From the NCBI GenBank assembly GCA_023678885.1, contig CM042996.1, forward strand, positions 6,320,602-6,384,601: DNA of 64,000 bases. Direction: 5' to 3'. The notes beneath the pieces are model-generated. The model worked only from the letters and a program-made list of their open reading frames with translations. It was not told the DNA's origin and searched no databases. Origin of the DNA: Pogostemon cablin (taxonomy: Eukaryota > Streptophyta > Magnoliopsida > Lamiales > Lamiaceae). Made by a program: the position numbers and the translations under genes. How positions within the stretch are numbered: the first letter of the stretch is position 1; every line of letters starts with the position of its first letter. Positions 21,997 to 33,749 of this stretch are shown piece after piece.

Positions 21997-23510
21997 TCAC
22001 TCCTTCTTTCCGAAGGAACCTTGTCCTCAAGGTTGAAAGTGGGGAATTTATCTCGAATGTTCTCCACCCTTTCCCATGTTGCATCCTCCAGAGGTAATGC
22101 TGCCCATTTAATCAACACTTCTCCGTGACGACTCCGCCCCTCTTCCTTCCAACGAAAATCAAGCACCTGCTCCGGAATAATAGCTGGAGTCCCCTCCAAC
22201 GTTAAGGGCGGCAGGCAAAATTGGCTGAATAATTTCTGCCTCACCCTAAGTAACGATACATGAAACACCTGATAGATACGTGAACCAGCTGGTAGATTAA
22301 GTCGATAGGCGACTGATCCGATGCGTTCCAAGATTTGAAAGGGTCCATAAAACTTGGCAGCCAACTTTTGATTAATTTGTGGCATAATAGATTGTTGCTG
22401 ATAGGGCTGTAGACGTAAGAAAACCCAATCATCAACCTCAAATTCCTCAAGGCGCCGCTTCACATCTGCATATTGAAGCATTCTATTTTGTGTTGCTGCT
22501 AAGTTAAATTTTAAATCTTTTAACAACTTATTCCGATCACGCAGCTGCAAATCCACCTCATGGACAGCTGAGGAACTCGATTCATAAAAAGAATAGAAAC
22601 TGCTGCCCTTCCATTGACCACCTCAAAAGGTGTCATATCAATGGAACTATGGTACTAATTGTTGTACAATATTCTGCCCAAGCCAAGTGCTTTTCCCATT
22701 CCCTTGGTTTATTAGCTATCATACACCTCAAATATTGCTCAAGCACCGATTAACCACTTCTGTTTGACCATCAGTTTGGGAGTGATACGACGAACTCAAC
22801 TTGAGTTCAGTCCCCTACAACTTAAAGAGGTCTTGCCAAAATTTGCTAAGAAAAACACGATCCCTATCTGAAACAATGGTTCTAGGAATCCCGTGTAAAC
22901 GAACCATATTTCTTATAAACAATTCAGCCACATCTTTAGCAGTATAAGGATGACTCAAGAATATAAAATTAGCATACTTTGATAGTCGATCAACCACCAC
23001 CAAAATAGTATCCTTGCCATTAGATCGAGGTAATCCCGTAATAAAATCCATTAAAATATCAGCCCATACCTGTTCCGGAATAGGTAGTGGAGCCAATAAA
23101 CAAGCAGGGTGTCAGGTGTCTGATTTATTATGCTGGCACAAGTCACAGGACTGAATAAAACGAACTACATCCTTCCGAAGACCAACCCAATTAAATAATC
23201 TTCCCAATCGTTTAGTAGTTCGCAAAATGCCCGAATAACCCGCAAAAGCAGACGCATGAAAATCACGAATTAGACGTGTTCTAAGCTCACCCTCTGGTAC
23301 CCAAACTTGCCCCTTTCGCGTCAAACAACCATTGCGAACTCCAAATCCTAGGTCTGGATCTGACCATTCAATCACCTGTTGCAACCTCGGTCCCATGACC
23401 GCATGGGTATTTGTTCCGCTGCAATCTCCTCCCATATGCTGGTGGTCGCTCCCGTAACAGCCAAGGCATGTAAATCTGCAGGAAGCTCCCGAAGATAATG
23501 CATCTGCCAC
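21915..23510 (-). pseudogene. Chromovirus integrase with C-terminal chromodomain
   Basis: Reading right to left: the zinc-binding module at 23112-23510 has HASAFAGYSGI...CDLCQ, where the usual second histidine of HHCC (GGHSG) is tyrosine. The catalytic core at 22815-23096 has DFITGLPRSNGKD, VVVDRLSKYANF and SDRD, two of the three DDE acids. A frameshifted segment at 22560-22810 carries the third acid region. The module at 21915-22556 has WVFLRLQPYQQ, LAAKFYGPFQILERIGSVAY and VFHVSLL, then a chromodomain with LDFRW...VLIKWAALPLEDATWE and FPTFNLEDKV. Chromodomains on integrase steer insertion toward particular chromatin. Frame breaks make the gene inactive. The tail is arginine/lysine-rich and overlaps the 3' LTR. 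Confidence 0.85.
21997..22012 (-). other. Polypurine tract of chromovirus
   Basis: On the minus strand, GGAAAGAAGGAGTGA directly precedes the LTR tip TGTTAGGA. It lies within the coding frame. Confidence 0.75.
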
Positions 23511-23529
23511 GTTATTCTCTCGACCCGGT

Positions 23530-23890
23530 CAATAAACTATCTCATAATCGAACCCCACCAATTTAGCAATCCACTTTTGTTACTCTGGGGTTGTTATTCG
23601 TTGGTCTAACAAAAATTCAGACTGCGTTGATCCGTCACAATCTGAAAATGATGGCCAACCAAATATAGTCTCCACATACGAATTTCCTCCAAAATAGCAA
23701 GCATCTCTTTCTCATACACGGACCATGCTTGCTTTGATACTGTAATGCTTTTACTCATGTAAGCAATAGGTCTTCCCCTTTGCACTAACACTGCACATAT
23801 ACATACGCCGGACGCATCCATTTCGATAACAAAAACCTCATTGAAACCAGGTAATGATAATACTGGAGTGGAACTCATAGCAACTTTCAA
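23530..23890 (-). pseudogene. Chromovirus RNase H domain
   Basis: The frame reads MSSTPVLSLPGFNEVFVIEM followed by DASGVCICAVLVQRGRPIAY, KQAWSVYEKEMLAILEEIRM with the catalytic glutamate, and FQIVTDQRSLNF with the aspartate. All are standard gypsy RNase H motifs. It follows RT in the same orientation and is interrupted by a stop after LNF. Confidence 0.8.
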
Positions 23891-23920
23891 GTTTTCAAAT
23901 GTTTCCTGTGCCTCATCAGT

Positions 23921-24505
23921 TCATTGAAACCCATTTTTCTTAGTGAGATTATGCAACGGTCGGGCTATTTCACCAAATTTTGCACATAATTTTTGGTAAT
24001 AAACTGCCAGTCTAAAAAATCCACGTAATTCTGTTACGTTTCTCAGTATTGGCCAACTCACAACACTTTTTATCTTTTGTGGGTCTGCTCGTACTCCTGT
24101 GAAAGAAATAAAATGTCCCAAATACTCTACTTCTTGCACTCCAAAGAAATATTTTGGAACCTTAACCACGAAATGATTCTCTTTTAAAATTGTCAAGACC
24201 ATAAGCAGATGACCCATGAGATCTTCTCATGATTGACTGAACACAAGTATATCATCAAAACACACTAAAACAAATCTCCTCAAGTGTGGGCGTAAAATAT
24301 GGTTCATAATGGCCTGAAATCTTGAAGGTGCATTTCTTAACCCAAACGGTATGATCAAGTACTCAAAATGCCCATTATGCGTTCGAAAGGATGTTTTATG
24401 TATGCCATCAGAATGCATATGAATCTGATGGTACCCGGCCTTTAAGTCAAGCTTAGAGAAATATTTAGCTCCATGTAATTCATCCAACATATCATCAATT
24501 GTAAG
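23921..24505 (-). pseudogene. Chromovirus reverse transcriptase, C-terminal part
   Basis: From the CACTA border leftward it reads TIDDMLDELHGAKYFSKLDL, AGYHQIHMH, TSFRTHNGHFEYLIIPFGL and NAPSRFQAIMN, then the catalytic box CFDDILVFS with both aspartates present. Thumb sequence follows in another frame (EYLGHFIS, VADPQKI-like RADPQKI). The N-terminal fingers lie 10 kb away at 34636-35037 because the CACTA element inserted between the RFP and TIDD motifs. Confidence 0.88.
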
Positions 24506-24508
24506 AAT

Positions 24509-24700
24509 CACTATGCCAAAACTGTGGAATAACAACGCTGGAATAACAACGGAGAATTCAAAATCCAATGTCAAAAGAGCAAAATAAGACAAAATTTGCA
24601 CACCTGTTGTTATTGCACCAAAAGGGCAGGCATTGACAATGGGGAATTTGGTTCCGTTGTTATAACTCCGTTGTTAATCCAACTTATCAATTTTACCTTT
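24509..24700 (+). repeat. CACTA left terminus and subterminal repeats
   Basis: After the 19-bp inverted repeat come AATAACAACGG and, near 24650-24680, two CCGTTGTTA words. They mirror the right end and are probable transposase-binding sites, as subterminal repeats are in other CACTA elements. Confidence 0.8.
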
Positions 24701-24779
24701 ATTTTTGAATTATTATAAATTCAGAAAATCATTTGATATAAATTAAACCATTAGAATTTTTTAAGGGCTCATTTCTCTC

Positions 24780-26805
24780 CTCTTTTTGCCATCGCGGTTG
24801 CCTTCAACCTTTCGACACTCCCGTTGCCAACGAACCAGCGACTCTCCATCACCGCCACCATTTCCAGTCGATAGAAAGAAGAACCGTCGACATCTCCCGG
24901 TGCCAAGACCAGGTCCAAGGCCTTCAATTTTCAGGTGTTCTCTTTCTCTCTCTCTCTCTCTCGTTGTTCTGGGTGTTTGGTAGCTGCATCAGCTCCCCAG
25001 CTATCGATTCTACACTACCCTTGTTCTTCTAGCTGAGATTTGGTGCTCTGAGTGCCACCTAGGGCTCTCAACAAGCCCCGACGGTGCCCTTCCGCGCTAC
25101 CTTAGTGGCCCCTATTCCTGATCTAGGACATCCTCTCTATTGGCGGACCCTCACTAAATTTAGTCGCCGAAGATCCTCTATAATCTGCCGCCACTTAGCA
25201 CGGCCTCTTTGGTGCCCCTGGCTGCTGATTTTTCAAATATCAGCAACTCCTTCGTGCATCCATTGCTGGATGGTTTTCTCGCTGCTAGCATTGTCTGCCC
25301 ATTGCGGTTCTTCCCTTGACCAGGGGTCTTTTCTGTTTATGTCAGCCGAAACTTCTCCGGCTCTTCTTTTTTACTTCTAGCAATTTTCTGTTTCTGATGA
25401 AGCTCCTTTACATTATTGATGATACATGATTCTTGTTGCTCATCTCTTTTTGTGAAATCATAGCAAAGTTATACTTCTAAAGTTCTTATGATATGTGCAA
25501 GGCAATATTAAAAGTTTATGATATGTGCTGGTATAAACAGCCTTTAAATACACCAACTCCATAAGGGTGTTTTTATGTGTTTTACTAGGATGTCATTTCT
25601 TGTTTATTGAGTTCCTTCGTCACTGTGCTCTCTTCTTGTCTAAATCACTTTTACATATTCTCATTGCTTATTTTTAATGTGAATTCCTGAAAAAGAAACT
25701 AAAGCCCATTCCTACTATTCTTTTTTTAAATTCGGGAGATCTCTGTCCTTCAACTACTCTATCCTCAATCTTGAGATATATTCCCAATGATAAACTAAAT
25801 TGTCAAGTGGTGGCCCCATCTTCGTATGACAGTTTCCAAGTCCATCTCACTCCTACTGAACTCCATTCCTACCTTCAATGAAAACGAGAGACAACGTCAA
25901 ACTCAGAAGGGGGGAAAGGAAAACATAATAAAAATGAAATATTACATAATTAGTTATTTTCCATTGAAGATAGTATGATTTGATTTGATAAAATCTTATC
26001 GAATCTTACACAGTAAATTATATACAGATCAAAATCAAATCACCACACCTACGGTGATACGACATAATAAATCAATTGATCTTACTGTATCATCTGAATT
26101 ATAGATAGATAATTCTTCCTTAAATTGTAAATTGGAATGATACTAATATATTTTAGTTAACATCTTGTAAGCATGGATTTGGAATACCATTCCCAGCTTT
26201 TTCTCCCAGCAATAAATTTACTACATTTAAACCACTTGTAAATTTAACAACCTAATTCAATTGATTTTTTTTTCTTGTACTAATGATGGGATGCTTCGTG
26301 ATTTTAGGTTACGCTTTGGTGATGTAAGAAACTTTTGATGGATCATAAGCAAGAGAAATCAGAACAGTTATTTAAAAGGTACCATTTGTTATCCCTTATT
26401 TCAATGATATGCATTTCTTTTGAGGGAATGCCAAATTCCATAATAAGGTTTTTTAGCTTAACTAAATATGCTTTAGAATAATGAGAAAGTGATATTTTTT
26501 TGCAAGTATTCCATTAACTTATTAAAAAATGCATGAACTTATCTTATATTCAATTATGATGTCATGTAATTTATGCATGTGCCACAGAGTTGGAATACTT
26601 AAGTGTAACTTAGCAATGTGTTCTTCATGTTTATCGTTTGGCAAGTAACTTGCAATTATTGGTTGGACCTATTAAGGATAATTACATTGGTGTATTTCAT
26701 TAAAAACTTTTAGTTCTAAAATTGATGGGAAGAGTAAATGTCTTCTTAATGTGTTCTTCATTTCTATAGTTTGGCAAATAGGCATATTTAAAATTATTCA
26801 AATAT
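24780..26805 (+). other. CACTA 5' region: GC-rich block, then untranslated or intronic sequence
   Basis: The block at 24780-25380 is C-rich with a (TC)n run at about 24941-24962 and small frames that show no known domain. It looks like a leader or promoter-exon region of the transposase gene, or captured host DNA. The block at 25380-26805 is AT-rich with no convincing exon, though intron-like pyrimidine tracts occur before 26300 and 26806. Confidence 0.4.
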
Positions 26806-29800
26806 ATGGAAAAGGATTGGATATACAAGGATAGGAGGTCCGATGAGTATAAGACTGGGTTGGACTCTTTCATGCATTTTGCCAAACAAAATGTTGATAA
26901 CTCAGATGTCATGTCATGCCCTTGTGTTTATTGTGGAAATGCAAAGAAGATTCCACATTCTCATGTGAGATCACACTTGCTTCTTCATGGTATAGATAAA
27001 ATGTACCACACTTTTGTGTGGCATGGAGAAATGCCCACAAATAGTCGCCCAATGTATGAAGTTGCTCACAAAAGGAAAGATGATCATTATTCTACAAGAC
27101 AATCCTTTGATGATATGGTTCAAGCTGCATATGAGAGTGAGGACAATCCAGAAAAATTCACTGAGGTCTTGGAAGATGCCGAAAAGCCATTATATCCTGG
27201 CTGTTCTAAATTCACTAAGTTGTCGACAATTGTAAAATTATACAACTTGAAGGCGAAATATAGTTGGAGTGATAGAAACATGACCGAGCTACTTGAATTG
27301 TTATGTGATATGCTCCCAGATCAAAATGAATTGCCTTCGTTCAAACCAATCATATGTTCTATCAAAGGGTTCTAAACTCTAAAGGATTTCTCAATCTCTT
27401 TACAATTTATAATGCACATGAAGTGTTTGATGAAATGATTCACTCAATTATCCTAAGAACATAATTCATTTCTCAATCTAATCACATATTTAGAACAACT
27501 AAATACACAAATCATCAATACAAATCAAGCAATTAATAATCAATGATAGAAAACCATAGATCCAATCAACATATGAATTCAAATACATAAATCCCAAAAT
27601 TATCCAACAACTCTCATGTTGATTATCTCACAAGGGAGATTAGCCTACCATATCCATAAAGAAATTAACATAGACAATTAAATCCTTACAAATCATGATA
27701 AAACTATGAGGTTTAATACAAAGATTGAATGGAAACTCCCTTGATCTATCTTCAATGGTGATCTTCTTCCCTTCTTTGCACTTTTCTCTCTTCCTTGATC
27801 TTTTTCCTTCACTTGGATGTAGAAATTGATGGTGGGATGATGGTAGATCCAAAGGATAAAGAATGGATGAAGATGATGGTGTAAAATGAGAGAAATGGTG
27901 TGTGAGGTGTGTGAAACAGGGAAACCCTCGTCCAATCTGATCTAAAATTGAAGTATTGGGTATTTATACCCCTTGGGAAGCTTCTAGAAGGATTCTGATT
28001 TTTTACAGAATTTCACATAACACGAGTCATGCTCTGCAACACATCCATAAGGTGGACGTGTTGGGTCTTCTGATGTTCGCACACGGCCCTTCTGGACAGG
28101 GCCGTGTTTGGTATACGGCCCGTGTTACTACGCACGGCCCGTGTTCAGCACACGGCCACAGGGGTGACCGTGTAGGTGTTTCTGGTGACTGAGCACGGCC
28201 TATCTGTACAGGGTCGTGTTTGGCACACGGCCCGTGTACTTGCTGCCCTGTTTCTCCTTCACTATTTTGGCTCGTTCTCCCTCGTTTCAACTCCCTCGTT
28301 TTGGCTCATAGGTTTAAGCTCATTCACACATTTCAATAAAATACAAAATACAACCAAATAACACATAAATTCGGATAAAATAATATAAAAACGGATATAA
28401 AAAGACACTAAAATCTAGGTGAAAATATCACTCATCACTGCATATGGGGAAAAAAGAGTTGCGATTCAAAAAAGAATGAGGGTAAAGTGGCTTACAAGAA
28501 GCCTTCAATATTCTTTGAACTTCCGTATTGGAAGCATTTGGATATTAGACATTGTCTTGATGTGATGCACATTGAAAAGAATGTATGTGAAAGTGTCATT
28601 GGTACACTTCTCCACATTCCGGATAAAACTAAGGATGGAGAAAATGCAAGAAAGGACCTTGTGGAGATGGGAATAAGGCCTGAATTGGGACCTATTAAAA
28701 AGGGTGAAAGAACTTATTTGCATGCAGCTTGTTATACATTGAGTACGGCGAGAAAAAATGGTGTATTCCTCTTTGCATGCTATGAAGGTCCCCAGTGGTT
28801 ACTCATCCAATATTCGCAATCTTGTTAAGGATTCGAAAATTGTCAGGCTTAAATCACATGATTGGCATACCTTGATGCAACATTTGCTACCAATTGCAAT
28901 CCATGGTGTCTTGCCATATAATGTCAGATATGCCATTACTCGATTGTGCTTCTTCTACAATTCTTTGTGTAGCAAAGTCATTGATGTATTGAAATTAGAT
29001 GAATTTCAGGATGACATTGTAAAGAAACTGTGTTTGTTGGAGAAGTACTTTCCCTCGTCCTTCTTTGATATAATGATTTATTTGACAGTACACTTGGTAA
29101 AAGAGGTAGAATTGTGTGGGCTAGTGTGGTATAGATGGATGTATCCATTTGAAAGGTACATGCGGGTACTGAAGAATTATGTACGATGTCGTACGCGGCC
29201 TGAGGGGTGCATGGCCGAGGGTTACATTGCGGAAGAGGCAGTGGAGTTTTGTTCAGATTTCCTTGCAAATGTGCACTCAATCGGTATTCCATCTCAAAAT
29301 CAAAGAAATGATGAGCTCACAAAACCTTTATCAACTGCTTTCGCATGTACTCTCAATAGAGAGGAGTTAGTACAAGCTCATCTCCATGTATTGACAAATG
29401 ATCTTGAGATAGACCCTTACGTCGAGTACGTTGTCATATTCATATAAAGTTTTAGAGCTATATCTTATTATTTGACATACTAATTGCTTAGCGAATACAT
29501 CGTTTAGGAAGCACCTTGTGCATATTCGATCAAGGTATGGAGTGAAGGGCAAGTCCGAAAAATGGCTTCAGGAGAAGCACAACAAGTTGTTTATCAATTG
29601 GTTATGTGAAATTATAAGTTATACATAAACACAATTACTCTCAATCATGTATTGTAGTACATTCGTTGATCTAGAGAATGAAAATTCTAGCATACAGATT
29701 TCACAACATTTAAAATCCCTCGCTCGTGGCCCTATGTGATCTGTTTGTAAGTATGATAGCTACCGTGTAGATGGGATTATCTATTATACAAAGGAGTTCG

Positions 29801-30307
29801 ATAATCGTCAAATGGTGCAAAATTCAGGAGTAAGCATAGTGGCAAAGACCATGCAAGTTTCAAGTGTTAAAGACAAGAATCTTGTTGTGTTTGACATGAC
29901 ATTTTATGGATACATTGACGAAATATGGGAACTACACTTTCGAATTCTGATTTTCAAATGTACTTGGGTAGATAATAGAAATGGGATCAAAGTAGATGAA
30001 TTCGGATTCACCTTGGTTAACTTAAACAAAGTTGGATTCAAAGATGATTCTTTTATTTTGGCTAGTTTGGCAAAGCAAGTCTTTACATTGAGGACCCATT
30101 GGATCATGTGTGGTCTATTATACTTTTGACTCCCACTAGGGATTTCTTTAAGTACACTACACGTGGTGAACTTGAAGACAATGTAATCAACCACTTTTCA
30201 TTTAGTAAAGGGCTTAATCAATTAGATACAACTGCAATAGATGAAAATGATCCACCACTTGTACGTGAAGGAGTTGATGGGATTTGGGTTGACTGCTCTA
30301 ATGTTTG
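26806..30307 (+). pseudogene. CACTA transposase TNP2, internally deleted
   Basis: The N-terminus (26806-27375) is the transposase-associated domain: MEKDWIYKDRRSDEYKTGL, CPCVYCGN with a CxxC-type zinc site, HVRSHLLLHGI and YHTFVWHGE. The frame then meets a solo LTR, and coding resumes at 28480 with IFFELPYWKHLDIRHCLDVM, HIEKNVCESVIGTLL and KDLVEMGIR, the late TNP2 core. A frameshift near 28780-28830 leads into the C-terminal DUF4218-type part (LPIAIHGVLPYNVRYAITRL, YPFERYMRVLKNYVR, AEGYIAEEAVEFC). After an intron-like gap a DUF4216-type part follows at 29812-30307 (WVDNRNGIKVDEFGFTLVNL, FILASLAKQVF, then frameshift). About 300 residues between the N-terminal module and IFFELPYW are absent, removing most of the catalytic core. 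Confidence 0.85.
27355..28437 (-). mobile_element. Solo LTR (or LTR remnant) inside the CACTA transposase gene
   Basis: On the minus strand it starts TGATGAGTGATATTTTCACC and shares the CTAGATTTTAGTGTC opening with the LTRs at 36873 and 43024. An ACGGCCCGTGT-rich segment occupies 28075-28235. No internal region or second LTR is attached. The far end is uncertain. CATATG occurs directly at both borders (27351-27356 and 28441-28446), but a clean TG...CA plus 5-bp duplication could not be fitted. The flanking transposase is missing codons, so a deletion accompanied or preceded it. Confidence 0.65.
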
Positions 30308-30425
30308 ATATTGTTAGTACTTTTTTATTATGAATATTCATCCATAGTTCTTCATTTTCCGCTATATTAGTTAGAATCATATTAACTCTTATATGTTTTT
30401 ATTGTTTTACAGGTTTAGATATAAA

Positions 30426-33400
30426 ATGAGAGGTCAGAAAAGGAATAAAGTAGATAAAAGATAACAAAGCAAACCTACTGATGATACTTTAGTCATTACT
30501 GATGGAAAAAGAAAGGGAGCTCTGAATGATGAAGAGAAAATTGAAGAAGTTGAGACTGGATCTCATAGTACTCAACCAAATAGCAAGCGACACGTTGTTC
30601 GATGAGAAAAGACTGTGATGCACAAATTGACAATAAATAGGACCAAGGGGGTTAAAAAACAGGTATTGTTCAACCATATAGGTAATCCTGTTGGGGAGAA
30701 TGCTAAGGAAATGCAAAGCTATATTGTCGTGCAGACTCGCGAACAAGTTAGTATTAAATACAACACTTGGAGTGAAGTTCCAACGACTGTAAAAAGACAG
30801 CTTATGGGATACTGTAAATGTAAGTTACCTACAATCAATTTGTATGTCTTTTGATTAAAAATTTCATTTCTTTTAATTTTTTGTACCGTCATTTAAATTA
30901 TCTTAGCAGTTTTCTTGACTTGGTTATTTTTACCTTTTTTGAAGTTCACATTCGTGGTTGATCCTAAATTGAGGAAAGAATGCCTAAAATTGGCTGCAGC
31001 GAAATGGAGACAGTATAAGAACAAATTGACACAACATGTTACAAAAAAAGCTGGAACTCCCGATTTGCACACCCCTCCCAAAGGAGAAGATATTGACCCG
31101 ACTGATTAGTCACATTTTGTAATTTCTCACTCATTAGATCAATTCAAGGTATGATTTATATTGATGTATTCTTAATGTGGCAAAATATTATCTAATTTAA
31201 TCTCCATGTATAGAAAACTAGTGAAGACCATTCAAAGTTGAGAGCATTAAACAAGTATCCACACCATATGGCTCGAAAAGGTTATGCTAATCATGCAGAG
31301 GAAAATGTAAGTAGACAGTATTATATATATGCGAAGTATATCATTGTTATTATTGGAAGACTTGCTAATGTTATTTTCATGAAGCCCTTGTTATTGACGG
31401 GAGATGATGAGGTTGACCGAGCCACTCTATGGTCTGAAGCGAGGAAAAGCAAAGATGAACATACTATAGTGAAGATCTGAAGGCAACATTTTCAAAAATT
31501 ATACGTAAAAAATTATTAAAATTAGCTCTTATTATATCTTCATGGTTTGTCTTGCGAAGATAACTCTTAGATAGTTTGTGATGCAAGTATGTATTGTTGT
31601 AATTTGGGTACTGTCTTCATTATATTGTAATAAATTGTATGAATTACAGACCCAATTTGTAGAGGCAAAAAAATCTGCTAGAGATTCCAATTTGTTCCAC
31701 TCATCTGAAGATATTCTCGAAAATGCACTTGCGTCCAAAGAACATGCTGGGCGTGTGAGAGGTGTTGGAGGTCATGTCACTCCATCGACCTACTTCAACA
31801 TTGGAAAAGGAAAAAAAATTGATAAAGAGCTATTGACAAGACAAGAATGATTCATCATGGCTCAAGAGATGCGCCTGCGAAAGCTAGAAGTAAATTTTTA
31901 TAATAATCGTGAAGGCAAAGGCAGTTGCTCAACTAAAGGTATTCGTCTTAGTCCAAAGGGAGAACAAGATCCGCTTATGCTTTATGATGATGATGATGAT
32001 GATGATGTAAGGATTGTCAACGAGGGTGTGGCTTTCAAGGTAAATATGGTCTTGTTTACATAGTAAAATTAAATGTTTACCGTGCCTAAAATTATTAATT
32101 AAGTATAATTTATTGCAATCTGTAGACTTGCAAAAAAAAAAGAAAAGGGAAGAAGAGATTGAAATGGATACATTGGATCCCGATTCCATCCCTCCAGAGC
32201 TGTATGTCCTATGTTGCTTCTTTAACTTTCCACCCTGTAATAAGGTGGTAAACATCCAATTGGATAAAGACCTATTTGGTCATGAGCGTGATCTCCACAT
32301 CCACCTTGAAGATGTTGTTCCATTCTATAAATTAAAGCCTATTTCATACACTTGCATTATTGTTTTCATGTGGTATAGTTCATGAATTCCTATTGTTCAA
32401 TATTATTTCGATATTATATTTAATAGTTACCTCATTCTAATAATGTTTTCATGTGCATTGCTGTAGTAAGGTACTTGTCCAAAAGCTAACCTCATAAATT
32501 GGTTGACGAAACCAGATTCGTAGATCCCTATGCCATTGGGTTTCAACCAACAACTTCAATAGATGATGCGATTGAAAGCAGAGCTCGTTCTCTTTCTAAA
32601 TGTTTCAACAAGATTCTTGACCACGAAATTTGTGTGGCACCATGTAACGTTGGGTAAATTCAAGTTAACTTATAATTCAGTTTTTGTGGTGTTTTTTATT
32701 TTTATTATTATTTCACTTTATAGATTACATTATCTTGTGCATGTACGCAGTGAGCACTGGATTCTCACGATAATAGATCCACTCAAAGAAGAAGTTTGTT
32801 TGTTAGATCCTTACTATAATGGGATTCATGACGCCGTTTGGAAGCAAATAGTTGAATTGTAAGTTATTAACTAAATTAATTATTACTTCATTTAATCTTA
32901 TCATATTAATGTGTAGAATTATGAACCAAATAAATAAATTTTAATTGCAATGTAGGGCTTTGAAAATGTTTAATGCAAAAGTGGATGCGGGTAAGAAGGG
33001 TCGGAAAAAGATAACTTGGAAAGTGATAAAGGTAAGATTGAAATTGTTTAATATTAAACATGTAATTATTATTGATTCATTCCCATTACATTTGTCATAG
33101 GCGCCAAAGCAACCTGACGGGAGCCAATGTGGCTTTTATGTGCTTCGCTACCTATTAGATTTAATGCAATTTGATGGAATAGTGAACATTGAAATGATAC
33201 AATCAATTGTAAGTAGCCTTATTATATTTCTATTATTTATTATTATCATGATGTTGTGGTTATATAAGTGCTTACTTTTGTGCCCCATAGTTCATTGGAA
33301 AAAATTACAGCGAGATAGATATTGATGAAGTGCGGAAAGAGTGGGCTTCATGCATCCAACAGCACATGTCAAAGACTCGTCTAGGAAGAGGTAATTTTGT

Positions 33401-33483
33401 AATATATCTTGTAATGAGAACAACTTATACGATTGTGCTAACCTTAGCTTTTGTCTTCTTTACCAGCCTTACGAAAAGATTAA
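30426..33483 (+). CDS. CACTA second gene: TNP1-like region and Ulp1-type cysteine protease
   Basis: The N-terminal part (30426-31860, several exons, some stops) has lysine-rich sequence, then LTINRTKGVKKQVLFNHIG, GENAKEMQSYIVVQTREQ, DPKLRKECLKLAAAKWRQYK and RALNKYPHHMARKGY, typical of En/Spm TNP1-like proteins. The C-terminal part is a Ulp1/SENP peptidase on exons 32751-32860, 32956-33031, 33101-33210, 33291-33391 and 33466-33483, with GT-AG introns and matching phases. The catalytic residues are histidine in SEHWILTIID, aspartate in CLLDPYY and cysteine in PDGSQCGFYVLRYLLDLM. Ulp1 proteases cleave SUMO precursors or conjugates. The role in CACTA elements is not established. The N-terminal exons carry stops (for example after KVDKR), so the full protein is probably not made. 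Confidence 0.75.
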
Positions 33484-33749
33484 AGTGTCTAAGGGAAAGG
33501 GGAACATGACGAACAGTTTGTTGTTTATGTTTATGGGAAGAAGATATTTGTCGATCATGGATACATTATGATGTATTTAAATTGTTGTTGGTGAATTGTA
33601 TTGTTTAGGGAGATGTTGGGATGTAATATTAGAACGTATTGATGTTGGTTTTTGTATTTGGAGTTCAATTACATTTGAATGAATTGATGTAAAAATTAAT
33701 TATGTTGTATTGAAGATCAGGATTATGACTACTTTATTATTTTCAAATT

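Noticed and set aside
24786..24983. Proline/arginine-rich small protein at the CACTA left end
   Set aside because: No domain, low-complexity (TC)n end, and overlapping frames. Leader or captured sequence is more likely.
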